In this document: in pieces, positions 33,721 through 42,928 of the stretch | Layout: the number at the start of each line of letters is the position of its first letter | How positions within the stretch are numbered: the stretch's first letter is position 1 | DNA from: Nemertoderma westbladi | Lineage: Eukaryota; Xenacoelomorpha; Nemertodermatida; Nemertodermatidae | Length of the DNA: 64,000 nucleotides | Reading direction: 5' to 3' | Assembly: GCA_032718475.1 (NCBI GenBank) | Contig: JAUCBJ010006567.1 | Coordinates: 32,580-96,579 of the forward strand | The notes under the pieces: generated by a model | Database searches by the model: none | Told to the model about the DNA's origin: nothing | The model's input: the letters and a program-made list of their open reading frames with translations, nothing else | Position numbers and translations under genes: made by a program

Positions 33721-35457
33721 ATGGCTGACACAAGGCAAACTCTGTCAGATAGTCTCCTAGAAACAACAGCCTGTTTCTCAGATCAAAGTGTAGAGAATCC
33801 CAGACCGAGGTCTGAAACCCCTCATACTGTAAGAAGGGCGACCCCTGCAGTGGTTGTGTCAGAACCTAGGTTGGTAGAAGCGATTTCGCAATTTGCGAAG
33901 TTAGTGAAGCGCCGTTGGTCTGCCATAGGCACTCGGGCCCAAGTCAAGCGGGATCAAGAAGCAGCTGTCAAACAGCAGCAACATCCTAGCCAAGAACCTA
34001 GTTTTCAGCGGCCCGATAGCTCCAGTAGTTCGGATACTGTTGAGCGGACGCCCGAACGCGGAGCGAAGATGGCGGATAAGGTTTATGATGAGCGGCCAAC
34101 CTATGAAGAATCAACCGACGCCACTTTTTCTCAAGAAGAAAGCGAAGTGACAGCAGAGAAACCGCATAAGAGGGATGCTATTGACATCTATCTGTCAGAC
34201 TATCAACGCTTTGTAGGAGATGAAGAGTTGAGGAGAAGGCTGGAGGGGCTTAGCCCTAATAGTGAAGGAACCAAGCTTGTGCTGGACGCAATCGATGCGG
34301 AAATGTTAGCGGCGAACCAAGCTAAATTCGATGAACAACTCCGCATCGCTAAGGTTCAAGAAGAACAAATAAAGAAAAAACGCATAGAAGACAGAAAGAA
34401 AGCAGCAGTAGCAGCTGCAGAAGCCGAAAGGAAAGCAGCCGAAGAGGAAAGTAAAGCAGCCGAAGCGGAAAGAAAAGCGGCAGCGGCAGAGGCAGAAGCG
34501 AAAAGAAAAGCAGCCGAAATGGAAAGAAAAGCGGCAGCGGCAGAGGCAGAAGCGAAAAGAAAAGCAGCCGAAATGGAAAGAAAAGCGGCAAGGGCAGCGG
34601 CAGAAGCGGAGCGGATAGCGGCCGAAGAGATTGCCCAATTGGAATTGGAAAATATTCAGGAGAATCAAGACTGCATAAATAAACAGTTAACAGCTAGTAA
34701 TATGCAGATGATGAATCGATCTACTCCCAAAAGACAGGGATATACATCATCTGAGGAAGGCGATACCACCGATACTGAAGGCAAAGGAAATAGATCTCAC
34801 CTAAGCAGACGCAAAAGAACATTCCACCGTCAGAAATTGCCTGATTTGCCTCCAGCTGTTAGAAGGCAACTAAATAACACCAACTTAGGTAGTACAGAAC
34901 CCACAGACCAAATAATTACAATAGAGAGACTCCCTACTATAGTAGATGAGCCTGAAATAATTAGGCCTGTTCCCGAAGCCACCCTTTCGGTCGTAGAGAC
35001 ACCTGTTCTCCCTGAACCTACTTCTCAATTCCCTTTGCACAGCACTAAGCTACCTGTGCCCAGCAGAACAGTCCGTGAGACAGTTCATACCCTGGACTCC
35101 GAGCGAAATATTCATGATTTGTCGCCCGTTGTCCCTCGTCCGCCCGCTACAACGTTGGCGAATCCCGCTTCGGCGGTCGAATGGGTGGATGAGAGACGAC
35201 GGGGGATGGATCTCCTGCTCGGACAGATGCAGGAGACTGTTCAACAATTCAAAGGCACAGTAAGGGAAAGTAGGCTAGAGTTGCAAGAAGTGCAGCAAAG
35301 TATCGCGCTAGAACGCGATAAATTAGTAAATACACAAAGGGGTATACCACCACCCCCTGTAACAATGTGTCAACCTGTTAGGTCTGAAGTATCTCATGCG
35401 CAAGGTGTGGAGCCTACACGCATCTATACTGCTAGCGAAGTAGAAACTCCTATATAG
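33721..35457 (+). CDS. Gag N-terminal part, long coiled coil
   Basis: 578 residues from ATG at 33721 to TAG. Residues about 195-310 form a long Lys/Ala/Glu helix with tandem AEAERKAAE and AEAKRKAAEMERKAA repeats, a strong predicted coiled coil. The flanks are Ser/Pro/Thr-rich and look disordered. A second helical stretch (about 495-545) lies near the C-terminus. It is the first frame after the leader and lies directly before the DUF1759-like frame, so it is read as the N-terminal, multimerising part of Gag. The stop lies in a 22-base overlap with the next frame (-1). A frameshift or a readthrough would be needed to join them, and no classical slippery heptamer is seen. It may be a mutation. 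Confidence 0.7.
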   Translation: MADTRQTLSDSLLETTACFSDQSVENPRPRSETPHTVRRATPAVVVSEPRLVEAISQFAKLVKRRWSAIGTRAQVKRDQEAAVKQQQHPSQEPSFQRPDSSSSSDTVERTPERGAKMADKVYDERPTYEESTDATFSQEESEVTAEKPHKRDAIDIYLSDYQRFVGDEELRRRLEGLSPNSEGTKLVLDAIDAEMLAANQAKFDEQLRIAKVQEEQIKKKRIEDRKKAAVAAAEAERKAAEEESKAAEAERKAAAAEAEAKRKAAEMERKAAAAEAEAKRKAAEMERKAARAAAEAERIAAEEIAQLELENIQENQDCINKQLTASNMQMMNRSTPKRQGYTSSEEGDTTDTEGKGNRSHLSRRKRTFHRQKLPDLPPAVRRQLNNTNLGSTEPTDQIITIERLPTIVDEPEIIRPVPEATLSVVETPVLPEPTSQFPLHSTKLPVPSRTVRETVHTLDSERNIHDLSPVVPRPPATTLANPASAVEWVDERRRGMDLLLGQMQETVQQFKGTVRESRLELQEVQQSIALERDKLVNTQRGIPPPPVTMCQPVRSEVSHAQGVEPTRIYTASEVETPI

Positions 35458-36107
35458 TGAACCCTATTAAGGGTAATTATAGACCTGTTGATAATGATAT
35501 TCCCTATAGACCGGATCATAATCCGAGAAATTTATATACCGATAACTCGATATTAAATAACACGATGGCCCAAGAAAGTTTTACGCGTCAAATGGCTAGA
35601 ACCGAAGCCCGGCAAGCGGTAAAGGTGGGAGAGATCGTCAAGTTCAATGGAGATGAGATGAAATGGTTACCTTTTAATGAATATTACAAAGATAACATAC
35701 AGAACTCTGTACTATCTAACGGAGAGAAACTTAGATTCCTCATCGAGTGCTTGGAAGGACCTCCCAAGTCAATGGCGTTAAAGTTTATTGGACATCCAGA
35801 CGGATTAAGACAAGTTTGGGATACACTAAACATCAGGTATGGTAATAGGAATAACATAGCTAGGTATTTGTATGCAAAATTAATGGCGCCCCGAAAGTTT
35901 CTTAGCAGCGGGATTATAGAGTTTTCCGATGAGATTCAGGAGATCTGTAGACAATTAGATTGGCTAGGTAAGTCTCATGAATACTCAGAATTATATGGTT
36001 GTAGGAGCCTTAGCATCTACTTTGCCCAAGGGTGGAGTAGGTACACGCTGGGACAAGAAAGTGTTATATATGATGGAACAACAACGACGAGACCCTACCA
36101 TGGCTGA
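35436..36107 (+). pseudogene. Gag, DUF1759-like capsid region (frame-shifted)
   Basis: This frame opens at 35436 and has no ATG near its start; the first candidate start is a GTG at 35457, just at the preceding stop. Residues about 58-185 (from VKVGEIVKFNGDEMKWLPF to the EIQEICRQLDWLG segment) match the layout of the DUF1759 region of BEL/Pao Gag. Near 35990 the meaningful reading passes to the next frame (+1), where the protein continues into the zinc knuckles. The tail after about 35995 is therefore out of frame. It indicates a 1-base indel in this copy. Confidence 0.75.
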
Positions 36108-38223
36108 TCTCATGTCATTCTTAGATGGAGAAGTGAAATTACAGCTCCTAAGGCAGTCCAGAGAGAAGACACTGGAAAACAAGGTAAGTGAGAAACCCGT
36201 TTCTAGGAGAAGGGTAACACCAGTGTGTTATACAGACGACGGCGAAAGCCAGACTTCTCAAGGAGAGGATAGCGGGAAAGACACTGAAAGATCTTATTAT
36301 GTCAATAAAACGCCTAAAGACCAGGTAAGTAAATTCAAGTCTCGAACCAATGACAGGAGAGAACAGGTAAGAAAAACTCCTCCTACGTCTCCCAAGAGAA
36401 TTCAGGTGAGAAAGCCCGAGGAAAGAACGAACGTGCACCACACAGCACATGTTAAAGTAAGTAACATCAAGCCCAAATGTGTGCTGTGCGACGGGCCCCA
36501 CCGCTTGAATATGTGCGATGAATTCTTAAAGAAATCATTAAAAGAGAGACGGGAAGTCATGTGGGATAAGCGGTTGTGTTATAATTGCCTCAGACGAGGA
36601 CACCAACGGCGAACCTGTTACTCCGACGCAAGGTGTGCAAAGTGCGGTGCAAAACATCATATCTTGTTGCACACTGAATTCGAACGAAGCAGCCCGAGTC
36701 AGGTAAGTGAGTCCGAACAACTACATGTCCAATTCAGTGATGTGAACGACACTGACCAAAGTTCTGAGATGGAAGGATTCTATACGGACGAATTCTCCGA
36801 CCAAAACGAATCCTGTTACTTAATAAACACCACCGCAGTGTATCGAGCACTCATGTATGAGAAAGACACAGACAGCGACCTCACCCTAACTACTTCAGAT
36901 CAACAACAATCTTGGAAAGCGCCAACTTCAAATGTAGGAATCCGAGAATTTCCTGTAGTCCAGTTACGGGTCCACGGACCTCAGAAGAGCTATATAGTGA
37001 ACGCCCTCCTGGACTCCGGCAGCACAGGAACATTCATCGATAAAGAACTAGCCGAAGACATCTTTGCTGGACAACCCAAGTTCCGAACCAAGCTAAACAT
37101 GTCAGGGATCATGCAGGTTTGGAAATCTGCTGTGGCTGCCGACTATTATATAGGTGAGTTGTCCACTCCACAGGATAAACTAGGAGAACACAGTATAAGG
37201 TCAGTCAAAATGGTGGCAATAAAGAACTTCGCTACCACCCAAGTGGAACCTTATAATTGGGACGAAGATGATCATGCCCAACAACTTAACATTCCTAGAT
37301 TCGACACCGATTATCCTGGAGTACAAATATTAATCGGTCAAAACGCGCATGAGGCGCTGGAGACATTGGAGAAACGACCTGCTCAACCGCAACCACTTCA
37401 GACCTATGCGGTAAGAACTAGAGTAGGTTGGTACCTTACTGGACCTTCCCGAAGAACGCTCAGAGAAAGACTGCTTCAAGATCGCGTCTGCCAGGTGAGT
37501 GAATGGGAAGATGATACTAGTGAGGGAGACGACCCAACTGAGGGAACACCATACTCCTCAGATAATGACGATATTAGCTCCAATGTAGATCAATGGAGAT
37601 ATTGCCCCAAGAAGTTTAATCCAACTGACATCGCTTCCAGAGGAGCAACTCCTCAAGAACTGACAGATACTACAGACCGGTTAGGTGAACCCGACTTCCT
37701 GAGTAAGGAGGATGAATGGCCTCCCCATCTTACTCCGACTGAGATTAGACCAGCCAAGGGAGCGGAGAAAGTCAAACCTAAAACCCGGACGGGTGGATCG
37801 GAGTTATTTGAACCCGGGATAGATCTGTCGGTATTACATATTGCCAGGGACGACGCCGTGGATCTGGACCTCCCCACCGCGAGTGGATCCTTCATGAAGA
37901 TCAGAGAGAGCGATTGGAGCTCTGGAACATCAGACGTCTCGCAGGGACTCTCACCTCTCCTGCAGGGAGCGACGGACCACTATAGCTCCTGGAATCGGCT
38001 TTGTAAGGCCGTCGTGTACCTAGAGCGATGTTTCTATCGTCACTATTCCAGGACGAAGAGGAAACCTGGAATTGTATTCGGGATGCAGCGACTCAATCAC
38101 CCAGTCGGTCGTTTGTGTTTACCGGAAGGGAATGGAGGACTCTCCGGAAACTGTGGAAGGCAAGATTCTCTTCCCACGACCACCTCCCTAATCCTTCAAA
38201 CATCTAGGGACTCCATAACGTAA
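35977..38223 (+). CDS. Gag-Pol remainder: zinc knuckles, protease, RT-deleted pol
   Basis: 748 residues. The true entry is from the preceding frame near 35995. Three Cys/His knuckles lie at about 168-227 (CVLCDGPHRLNMC, CYNCLRRGHQRRTC, CAKCGAKHHILLH), arranged as in BEL/Pao. An aspartic protease follows with active-site D346 in ALLDSGSTGTFID. A GVQILIGQNAHEAL segment and VRTRVGWYLTGPSRR (about 485) lead towards where RT should begin. Instead, after an acidic linker, WRYCPKKFNPTDIASRG and FLSKEDEWP (post-RNase H sequence) appear. The RT YxDD and the RNase H are missing. A WNRLCKAVVYLERCF segment follows, then the frame drifts and ends, and no integrase core DDE is seen. The product cannot be an active polymerase. 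Confidence 0.8.
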   Translation: MNTQNYMVVGALASTLPKGGVGTRWDKKVLYMMEQQRRDPTMADLMSFLDGEVKLQLLRQSREKTLENKVSEKPVSRRRVTPVCYTDDGESQTSQGEDSGKDTERSYYVNKTPKDQVSKFKSRTNDRREQVRKTPPTSPKRIQVRKPEERTNVHHTAHVKVSNIKPKCVLCDGPHRLNMCDEFLKKSLKERREVMWDKRLCYNCLRRGHQRRTCYSDARCAKCGAKHHILLHTEFERSSPSQVSESEQLHVQFSDVNDTDQSSEMEGFYTDEFSDQNESCYLINTTAVYRALMYEKDTDSDLTLTTSDQQQSWKAPTSNVGIREFPVVQLRVHGPQKSYIVNALLDSGSTGTFIDKELAEDIFAGQPKFRTKLNMSGIMQVWKSAVAADYYIGELSTPQDKLGEHSIRSVKMVAIKNFATTQVEPYNWDEDDHAQQLNIPRFDTDYPGVQILIGQNAHEALETLEKRPAQPQPLQTYAVRTRVGWYLTGPSRRTLRERLLQDRVCQVSEWEDDTSEGDDPTEGTPYSSDNDDISSNVDQWRYCPKKFNPTDIASRGATPQELTDTTDRLGEPDFLSKEDEWPPHLTPTEIRPAKGAEKVKPKTRTGGSELFEPGIDLSVLHIARDDAVDLDLPTASGSFMKIRESDWSSGTSDVSQGLSPLLQGATDHYSSWNRLCKAVVYLERCFYRHYSRTKRKPGIVFGMQRLNHPVGRLCLPEGNGGLSGNCGRQDSLPTTTSLILQTSRDSIT
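36181..37500 (+). promoter_or_regulatory. Seven consensus 5' splice-site-like motifs in one codon phase
   Basis: MAG|GTRAGT-type motifs have their GT at 36184, 36325, 36367, 36406, 36457, 36703 and 37495. All are read as (Q/K)V(S/R) in the gag-pol frame. Most are CAG|GTAAGT or CAG|GTGAGT, near the metazoan donor consensus. Whether any is used for splicing is unknown. Confidence 0.45.
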
Positions 38224-39844
38224 CAACATATGGAGTGGGTGTGTGACTCTATTATTTTATATTATTTTATTATTTTTATATTTCTGTATGTATTACTATG
38301 TAATTTTATTATAATCGTTTTATTTAATTTAGTAGAATATTTTAGAGATTATTTAGTAGATTAGTGCAATATATATTCGCGTTTATTATTTAATTACGTA
38401 TATTATATATTTAGTGCGACGGCGAGAAATAATTCTTTTTCTCTTTCCTTACTGCCCGTATCATATTATAAATACGTGACTACAGTAAGATGAAATATCC
38501 GTACTTATTAAAGTGCAATAAAGCCACTACTATATTTAAGTATTATTGGTAGGCAGAGTATTAGGAATGCAAAGTTCAGATCCTCGTGTCTCGGCTAAAC
38601 CAAGCTCTGGGTAGACCTTGGAAACGACTTGCCTCTTCACACTGACATTGCTTCGTGCGATATTGCTCTCATACCGTATATTAAATAATACATATAGTAG
38701 CGTGATGTCCCTCTAACAGTAGCGTGAAACGCAAATAAATCTGTTAAACCTTTTGACCATCTGTAATTCTAGTCGATTAAGATATCGCGGCACCCACTGA
38801 TATACTTGAAAGACAAATTCTAGAATCAGTGGTTAACGTCCCCAGACAAGTTCTGAAATAAACTGGTGCCCATCCTAAATATTAATTATTAATATTTACA
38901 AAATCTGTCAAATTTTAGATCCTTTAACCTTCTAGTCGATTAAGATATCGTAGCATTTACCGATACTCTTAAAAAGACAAATTCATAGAATCAAGGATCA
39001 TATGTCCCCAGATATGCTCTGGAATCAAATTGTGTCAATTTAACTATCAAATAATAAAATTTCAGGGAATAAATTTAAATTCATACTTTAATGAATTTAA
39101 TAAATTGTAATTTTATGCAATTTATAACATTCCCAAAATTCCATTAATTAATAGATCATGGGAGCGGAGATTCACTATATTAAGTGTATTTGTGTGTGAG
39201 AATCTCCAATGTGTAGTCAATAGCCGATAAAATTCATAAAATCATATATAGAGAGGATATTGACAATTAAAGAATTACTATTAAATAGCATCCCAGATCT
39301 GTATGCATGAGAATTACCCTAATTCTACCGCTAGCTTTCCATAATGTCACCATGGCAACAACCACGCTAGAATTAGAAGTGAGTTAAAAGAACAATAAAG
39401 GGCTTGCGTATTGAATAGCATACGGAATAAATAGCACACCGCTAGTATCCAAGGATACATAATAACAACGTGACATTCTGGAAGGCACTTGACTAAAGGA
39501 CAAATGACCCGAATGTGTGATAGAATGTGTACCATTTGTGACTGTTACGTGGAATTTGTGCGTTTGTAGGTGAATGTTACTACTAAGGTGTGTTTACAGT
39601 AGCGAGTCGCAATTGTGAAAGTAACCCTAACTCTCCAGTAAGAACCTGAAGTATATCTAAGCCTTTGGGACGGATGGTGGAGTGGCTCGTGCTGGTTGTT
39701 GTAGTCGTTGTGCAGCTACGACGTTGGCGATAGGCACATCGGCGAAAGTACACCAGCGCTGAGGATCTCGCACTGTCCGGGGGCAGAGAAGGGTAGGCAT
39801 CGACGCCCGCTCGCCTAAATATAAACTCATTATTATATGGATAA
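38224..39844 (+). other. Non-coding region between pol and the extra ORF
   Basis: AT-rich, no long frame. It contains an imperfect tandem duplication at about 38740-39040 (period about 163; TCTAGTCGATTAAGATATCG at 38768 and 38931). Immediately after the pol stop is GGAGTGGGTGTGTGAC, a G-rich stretch like those at the 3' end of many LTR elements. Confidence 0.5.
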
Positions 39845-41382
39845 ACTTATATAGCAGATAGGATTGAGTTGATAGAAGATGATCTTGGTATCAGGGAGCG
39901 ATATACTCTACCTTTACAAGCGTTTGTTGATAGCTTGATACGCGGCGACGCTGGTCCAACTGCTGCGGAGGACGATGGTCGTTATATCAAACCGCCAATG
40001 TCCCAAGAGCAGCTCACGCGTGAGTTGGACTATAGAAAATTCACCGCTCGCTATACGCATCGTAATGGTACGTATGTGGACTTCTTAACTACTGGTCATC
40101 CTATCGACCTACACGATACGGACGATATAGACACCGAAAGGGAAATGGTTTTATTTAAATATCATACCCAGCGGAAGCGGAACGATAAACTGAGACTCGA
40201 ACACGAAAATTCTATTCGAAACCGACTCGAAAGTGCAGATGTCGAAGAGCCGGATAAACGCAGCGACTCCACCAAATACCTGGAATGCTTGAGAGAAACC
40301 TATCTCGATATTACCAGTCAACAGAATCTAGAAACTCTATATCCTCAAGGTATACATCATGACCGCATGGTAGAACTCAAACGGCTCTATTCCACTATGA
40401 TTTATCTTACCGCCGATCGATCGCTACCTGTTGTACCGGATAGCTTCGAACGGATGGAGGAATATTGTAAGCTGGAGAAAGATCACTCGCGTTTCCCCTA
40501 CAAGACGTGCGTTTTTGGTATTATTGCGATGAATGCCCAAGACCCAACCAACAAACGGAAAGACATAAACATCCGCGGAGACGTTGCTTTAAACACGTTT
40601 TTACTCGCTATACTTACGGGAGTTTCGAGCGAAACTTGTTCAATGTATCACCTACGCTCGTTCGACTCAGACGATCCTTAAATAAACCAATGATCAGAGT
40701 TTCGGAATACTCGATCAGAGCTCCTCATTCCCTAGTGAGACCTCAGACTCTTGATCCTATTAGTATGACGGATCCTCCCGAGCTGTACTCACTGCTCAAA
40801 GATCTAGTGTTACCTGAACAATTAGTCGGTGACACCCCATTTGTGGGCTTCCTAGATATTAGCCCATTCTACCTAGCCGGATTGGGACGCGGACATTTAA
40901 TATCGCCGTTTAACCCTTACCATCATCCCGGCTTAACACGATATAACCTGTCACCAAAGTGGCGGAGAACGTTGTACCAAACGAGTTAAACGCTATTCTA
41001 CAAAGATCAGAAAGGAAACCTGTGTTTGTTCAGATAAACGTAAGTTGTAACAGCAAGTCCAAGCGATAAACGAATTGTCTTTATCTCAGTTCGATTGTGA
41101 AATCCAGAATCTCTAAGAAGATATCGAACTTAGACAACCCCATTCTCTGCGAGAGTTTTTGGATGAACGTATCCAGCTACGAGCGGAGGAAAATCAGCTC
41201 GAGGAGAAGCATATCGAAACGGCGGATACCCCGACCATAATCCTACACCTTCTGATGCAATCATATTGCACCCTTCACCCAGGATTTATAGCCCTCCTAG
41301 TAAAGTGGCTCGCCCCAAAGAGAAAGGGACTCTTGCTAGCCTCAAAAAACTGCGTAAACGCCGTCTGTGTAAGAAAGACTAA
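39845..41382 (+). pseudogene. Extra ORF of unknown family before the 3' LTR (decayed)
   Basis: A coding-like stretch in env position. The main open frame (39845-40681) has no ATG until well inside. Its head sits at a splice-acceptor-like TATATAGCAG (39847-39856), so it may be reached by splicing. It encodes about 278 residues rich in charged amino acids, with a basic helical part (KYHTQRKRNDKLRLEHENS). Coding character then moves to another frame (to 40987, including FVGFLDISPFYLAG). After two TAA stops a coiled-coil segment follows (REFLDERIQLRAEENQLEEK). After another shift it ends in a basic tail (SLKKLRKRRLCKKD, stop at 41380-41382). No signal peptide or membrane helix is seen, so a classical envelope protein is not supported. 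The family is not recognised. Confidence 0.55.
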
Positions 41383-41452
41383 CTGTTTAGAGTATCTTTA
41401 TATTTTAGAAACTGTGATTTGTTATATTTTATAGACTTAAATCCCATTTTCT

Positions 41453-41460
41453 GGGAGCGG
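41453..41460 (+). promoter_or_regulatory. Polypurine tract
   Basis: GGGAGCGG abuts the first base of the 3' LTR, where the plus-strand primer of an LTR element is expected. Confidence 0.7.
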
Positions 41461-42618
41461 TGTAAAAGCTTTTGCGTAATTAGCCGGTTATTTTCCCCGT
41501 AAAGTACTCTGTAGTTGGTTTACTGGGCATAAAAAGGCCGTGTCCTTACTGTACTGGTGTTTTAGAGGACATAAAAGCCATTTCTTCTGTATTTGTACTT
41601 TAGAGGACATAATCCGCAATTTCGGGACGCAATAAGCTCGATACTCTTGAAAACAGTGTCGCTACCATGACGACGGCTAACAGCTGATATTGCCACGTCG
41701 ACATTTCTTTGTTTCTTTGTTCTCTCGTTGTTCAGTTGACCAATCAGAGCGTTTTTTGTCTCTGTGTTGGAGGTGTATACAGAACTCAGTAGTTCAGTGT
41801 TATGTTTTTGCCCAGAGCCTAAGAACACCGGCTTTTGGCACCTCCGTGTTTCAGTCTTTAGTCTTACATTAGTAGGCTTAATTATAGAACGTATATCTGT
41901 TATCTAACTTGAGTTACTGAGTTAATTCACTCACTTAATAATCATTTATGCATTAACTTTACTGCTTTTGCTGTTGGTCATTTGTTATATCTGTTGATGA
42001 AATATTATATCGGAATACTGATCAATAGTCAGACACCCCAACTTCTTGATATACTAAAGGTTAGAGAGACCGGTTACAGATAAACGATTGCGACCTATGT
42101 TAAGTGGTTTGAAGTGAATCTAATGCTATTTCATATGCCCAACATAAATTGTCTGTTGCTCTCTTTATACGTGACCAAACTTAGTGAAGGTCGGCAGATT
42201 AGTGTGCAGTATTGTGCAGCATTGTGTATGATTGTAACTGATAACAAAGCATCTCCTAAAGAATGCGCCATATACGTGAATCTATAGCCTTTTCGTTGTG
42301 TCTAGTTTAAGTCATAATTCTGTTTACATATTTAGAGCGCCACGTCCTAAAGGAACTGTTAATATTTCCCGAAAGTGAATAATATTTGTCAGAGATTATA
42401 TATTACGATCAGTCGAATAATACAGTAGGCTTACACCATCAATCATTAAGCTCCGAACTCAGTCTCCCGGGTATATCCAACGGGTGAATGATTGCGCATA
42501 GACTGGCTTCGGCTAATGTAGTGTATCAAATACTCGTCATAGGCTAAAGACTATCTATCATCCAAAAGACATCCTAATTTGGCAGGTTAAACTGTCAAAG
42601 GTCTTAAAAGCGCAAACA
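41461..42618 (+). repeat. 3' LTR
   Basis: Direct copy of 30355-31540, starting TGTAAAAGC and ending GCGCAAACA, with a TATA-like ATAAAAAGG at about 41529. It is 28 bp shorter than the 5' LTR through small indels, with base differences spread throughout. Confidence 0.92.
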
Positions 42619-42928
42619 AGCATTTTATTGATAAAAGGTTTTTTATTGATAAACTTGTTGTGAATTGTTGCTAAAACTTTATGTGAATACTTTATGCTAA
42701 AACTGTAGACAGGCTGAACGATGAGATAGCTGAGCTAAAACGACTCTGAGTTTAGTATTTAATAAATTATACTAACTTGAGAGGTAAAATTATAATTCAA
42801 TATAATGCGCATTATACAGTAGGCCCCTATTATATAATTATATTATGCAATTAAATTGAATACAATAAAATAATTGTCATCTAAACCGGGTAAATTCACA
42901 AATGAATCGAGAGAAGGCCGGGGAAAAA
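42619..42928. other. Short AT-rich spacer
   Basis: No feature recognised between the 3' LTR and the LINE remnant, apart from a small TTTTATTGATAAA duplication right after the LTR. Confidence 0.4.

Larger units (their letters stand above)
30355..42618 (+). mobile_element. BEL/Pao-type LTR retroelement, 12.3 kb, defective
   Basis: Two direct repeats of 1186 bp (30355-31540) and 1158 bp (41461-42618), each starting TGTAAAAGC and ending GCGCAAACA, bracket gag-like frames, zinc knuckles, a retroviral-type protease and a purine-rich tract (GGGAGCGG) directly before the 3' LTR. DUF1759-like gag, three tandem Cys/His knuckles and the DSGST protease are typical of BEL/Pao. Reverse transcriptase and RNase H are absent: the protease region runs within about 30 codons into sequence normally found after RNase H. 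Several frameshifts are present. No matching target duplication is seen (CCAAA left, AGCAT right), and no primer-binding site is evident directly after the 5' LTR. The LTRs differ by several substitutions and small indels, so the insertion is not recent. Confidence 0.85.

Noticed and set aside
34306-34668. Phe/Cys-rich minus-strand frames inside gag
   Set aside because: Shadow of the Lys/Ala/Glu coiled-coil coding repeats on the plus strand.
35433-35460. Programmed -1 frameshift between the two gag frames
   Set aside because: The frames overlap by 22 bases, but no X XXY YYZ slippery heptamer is present. Mutation or readthrough is equally likely.
39845-41382. Retroviral-type envelope gene
   Set aside because: Position fits, but no signal peptide, cleavage site or membrane helix can be seen in any frame.
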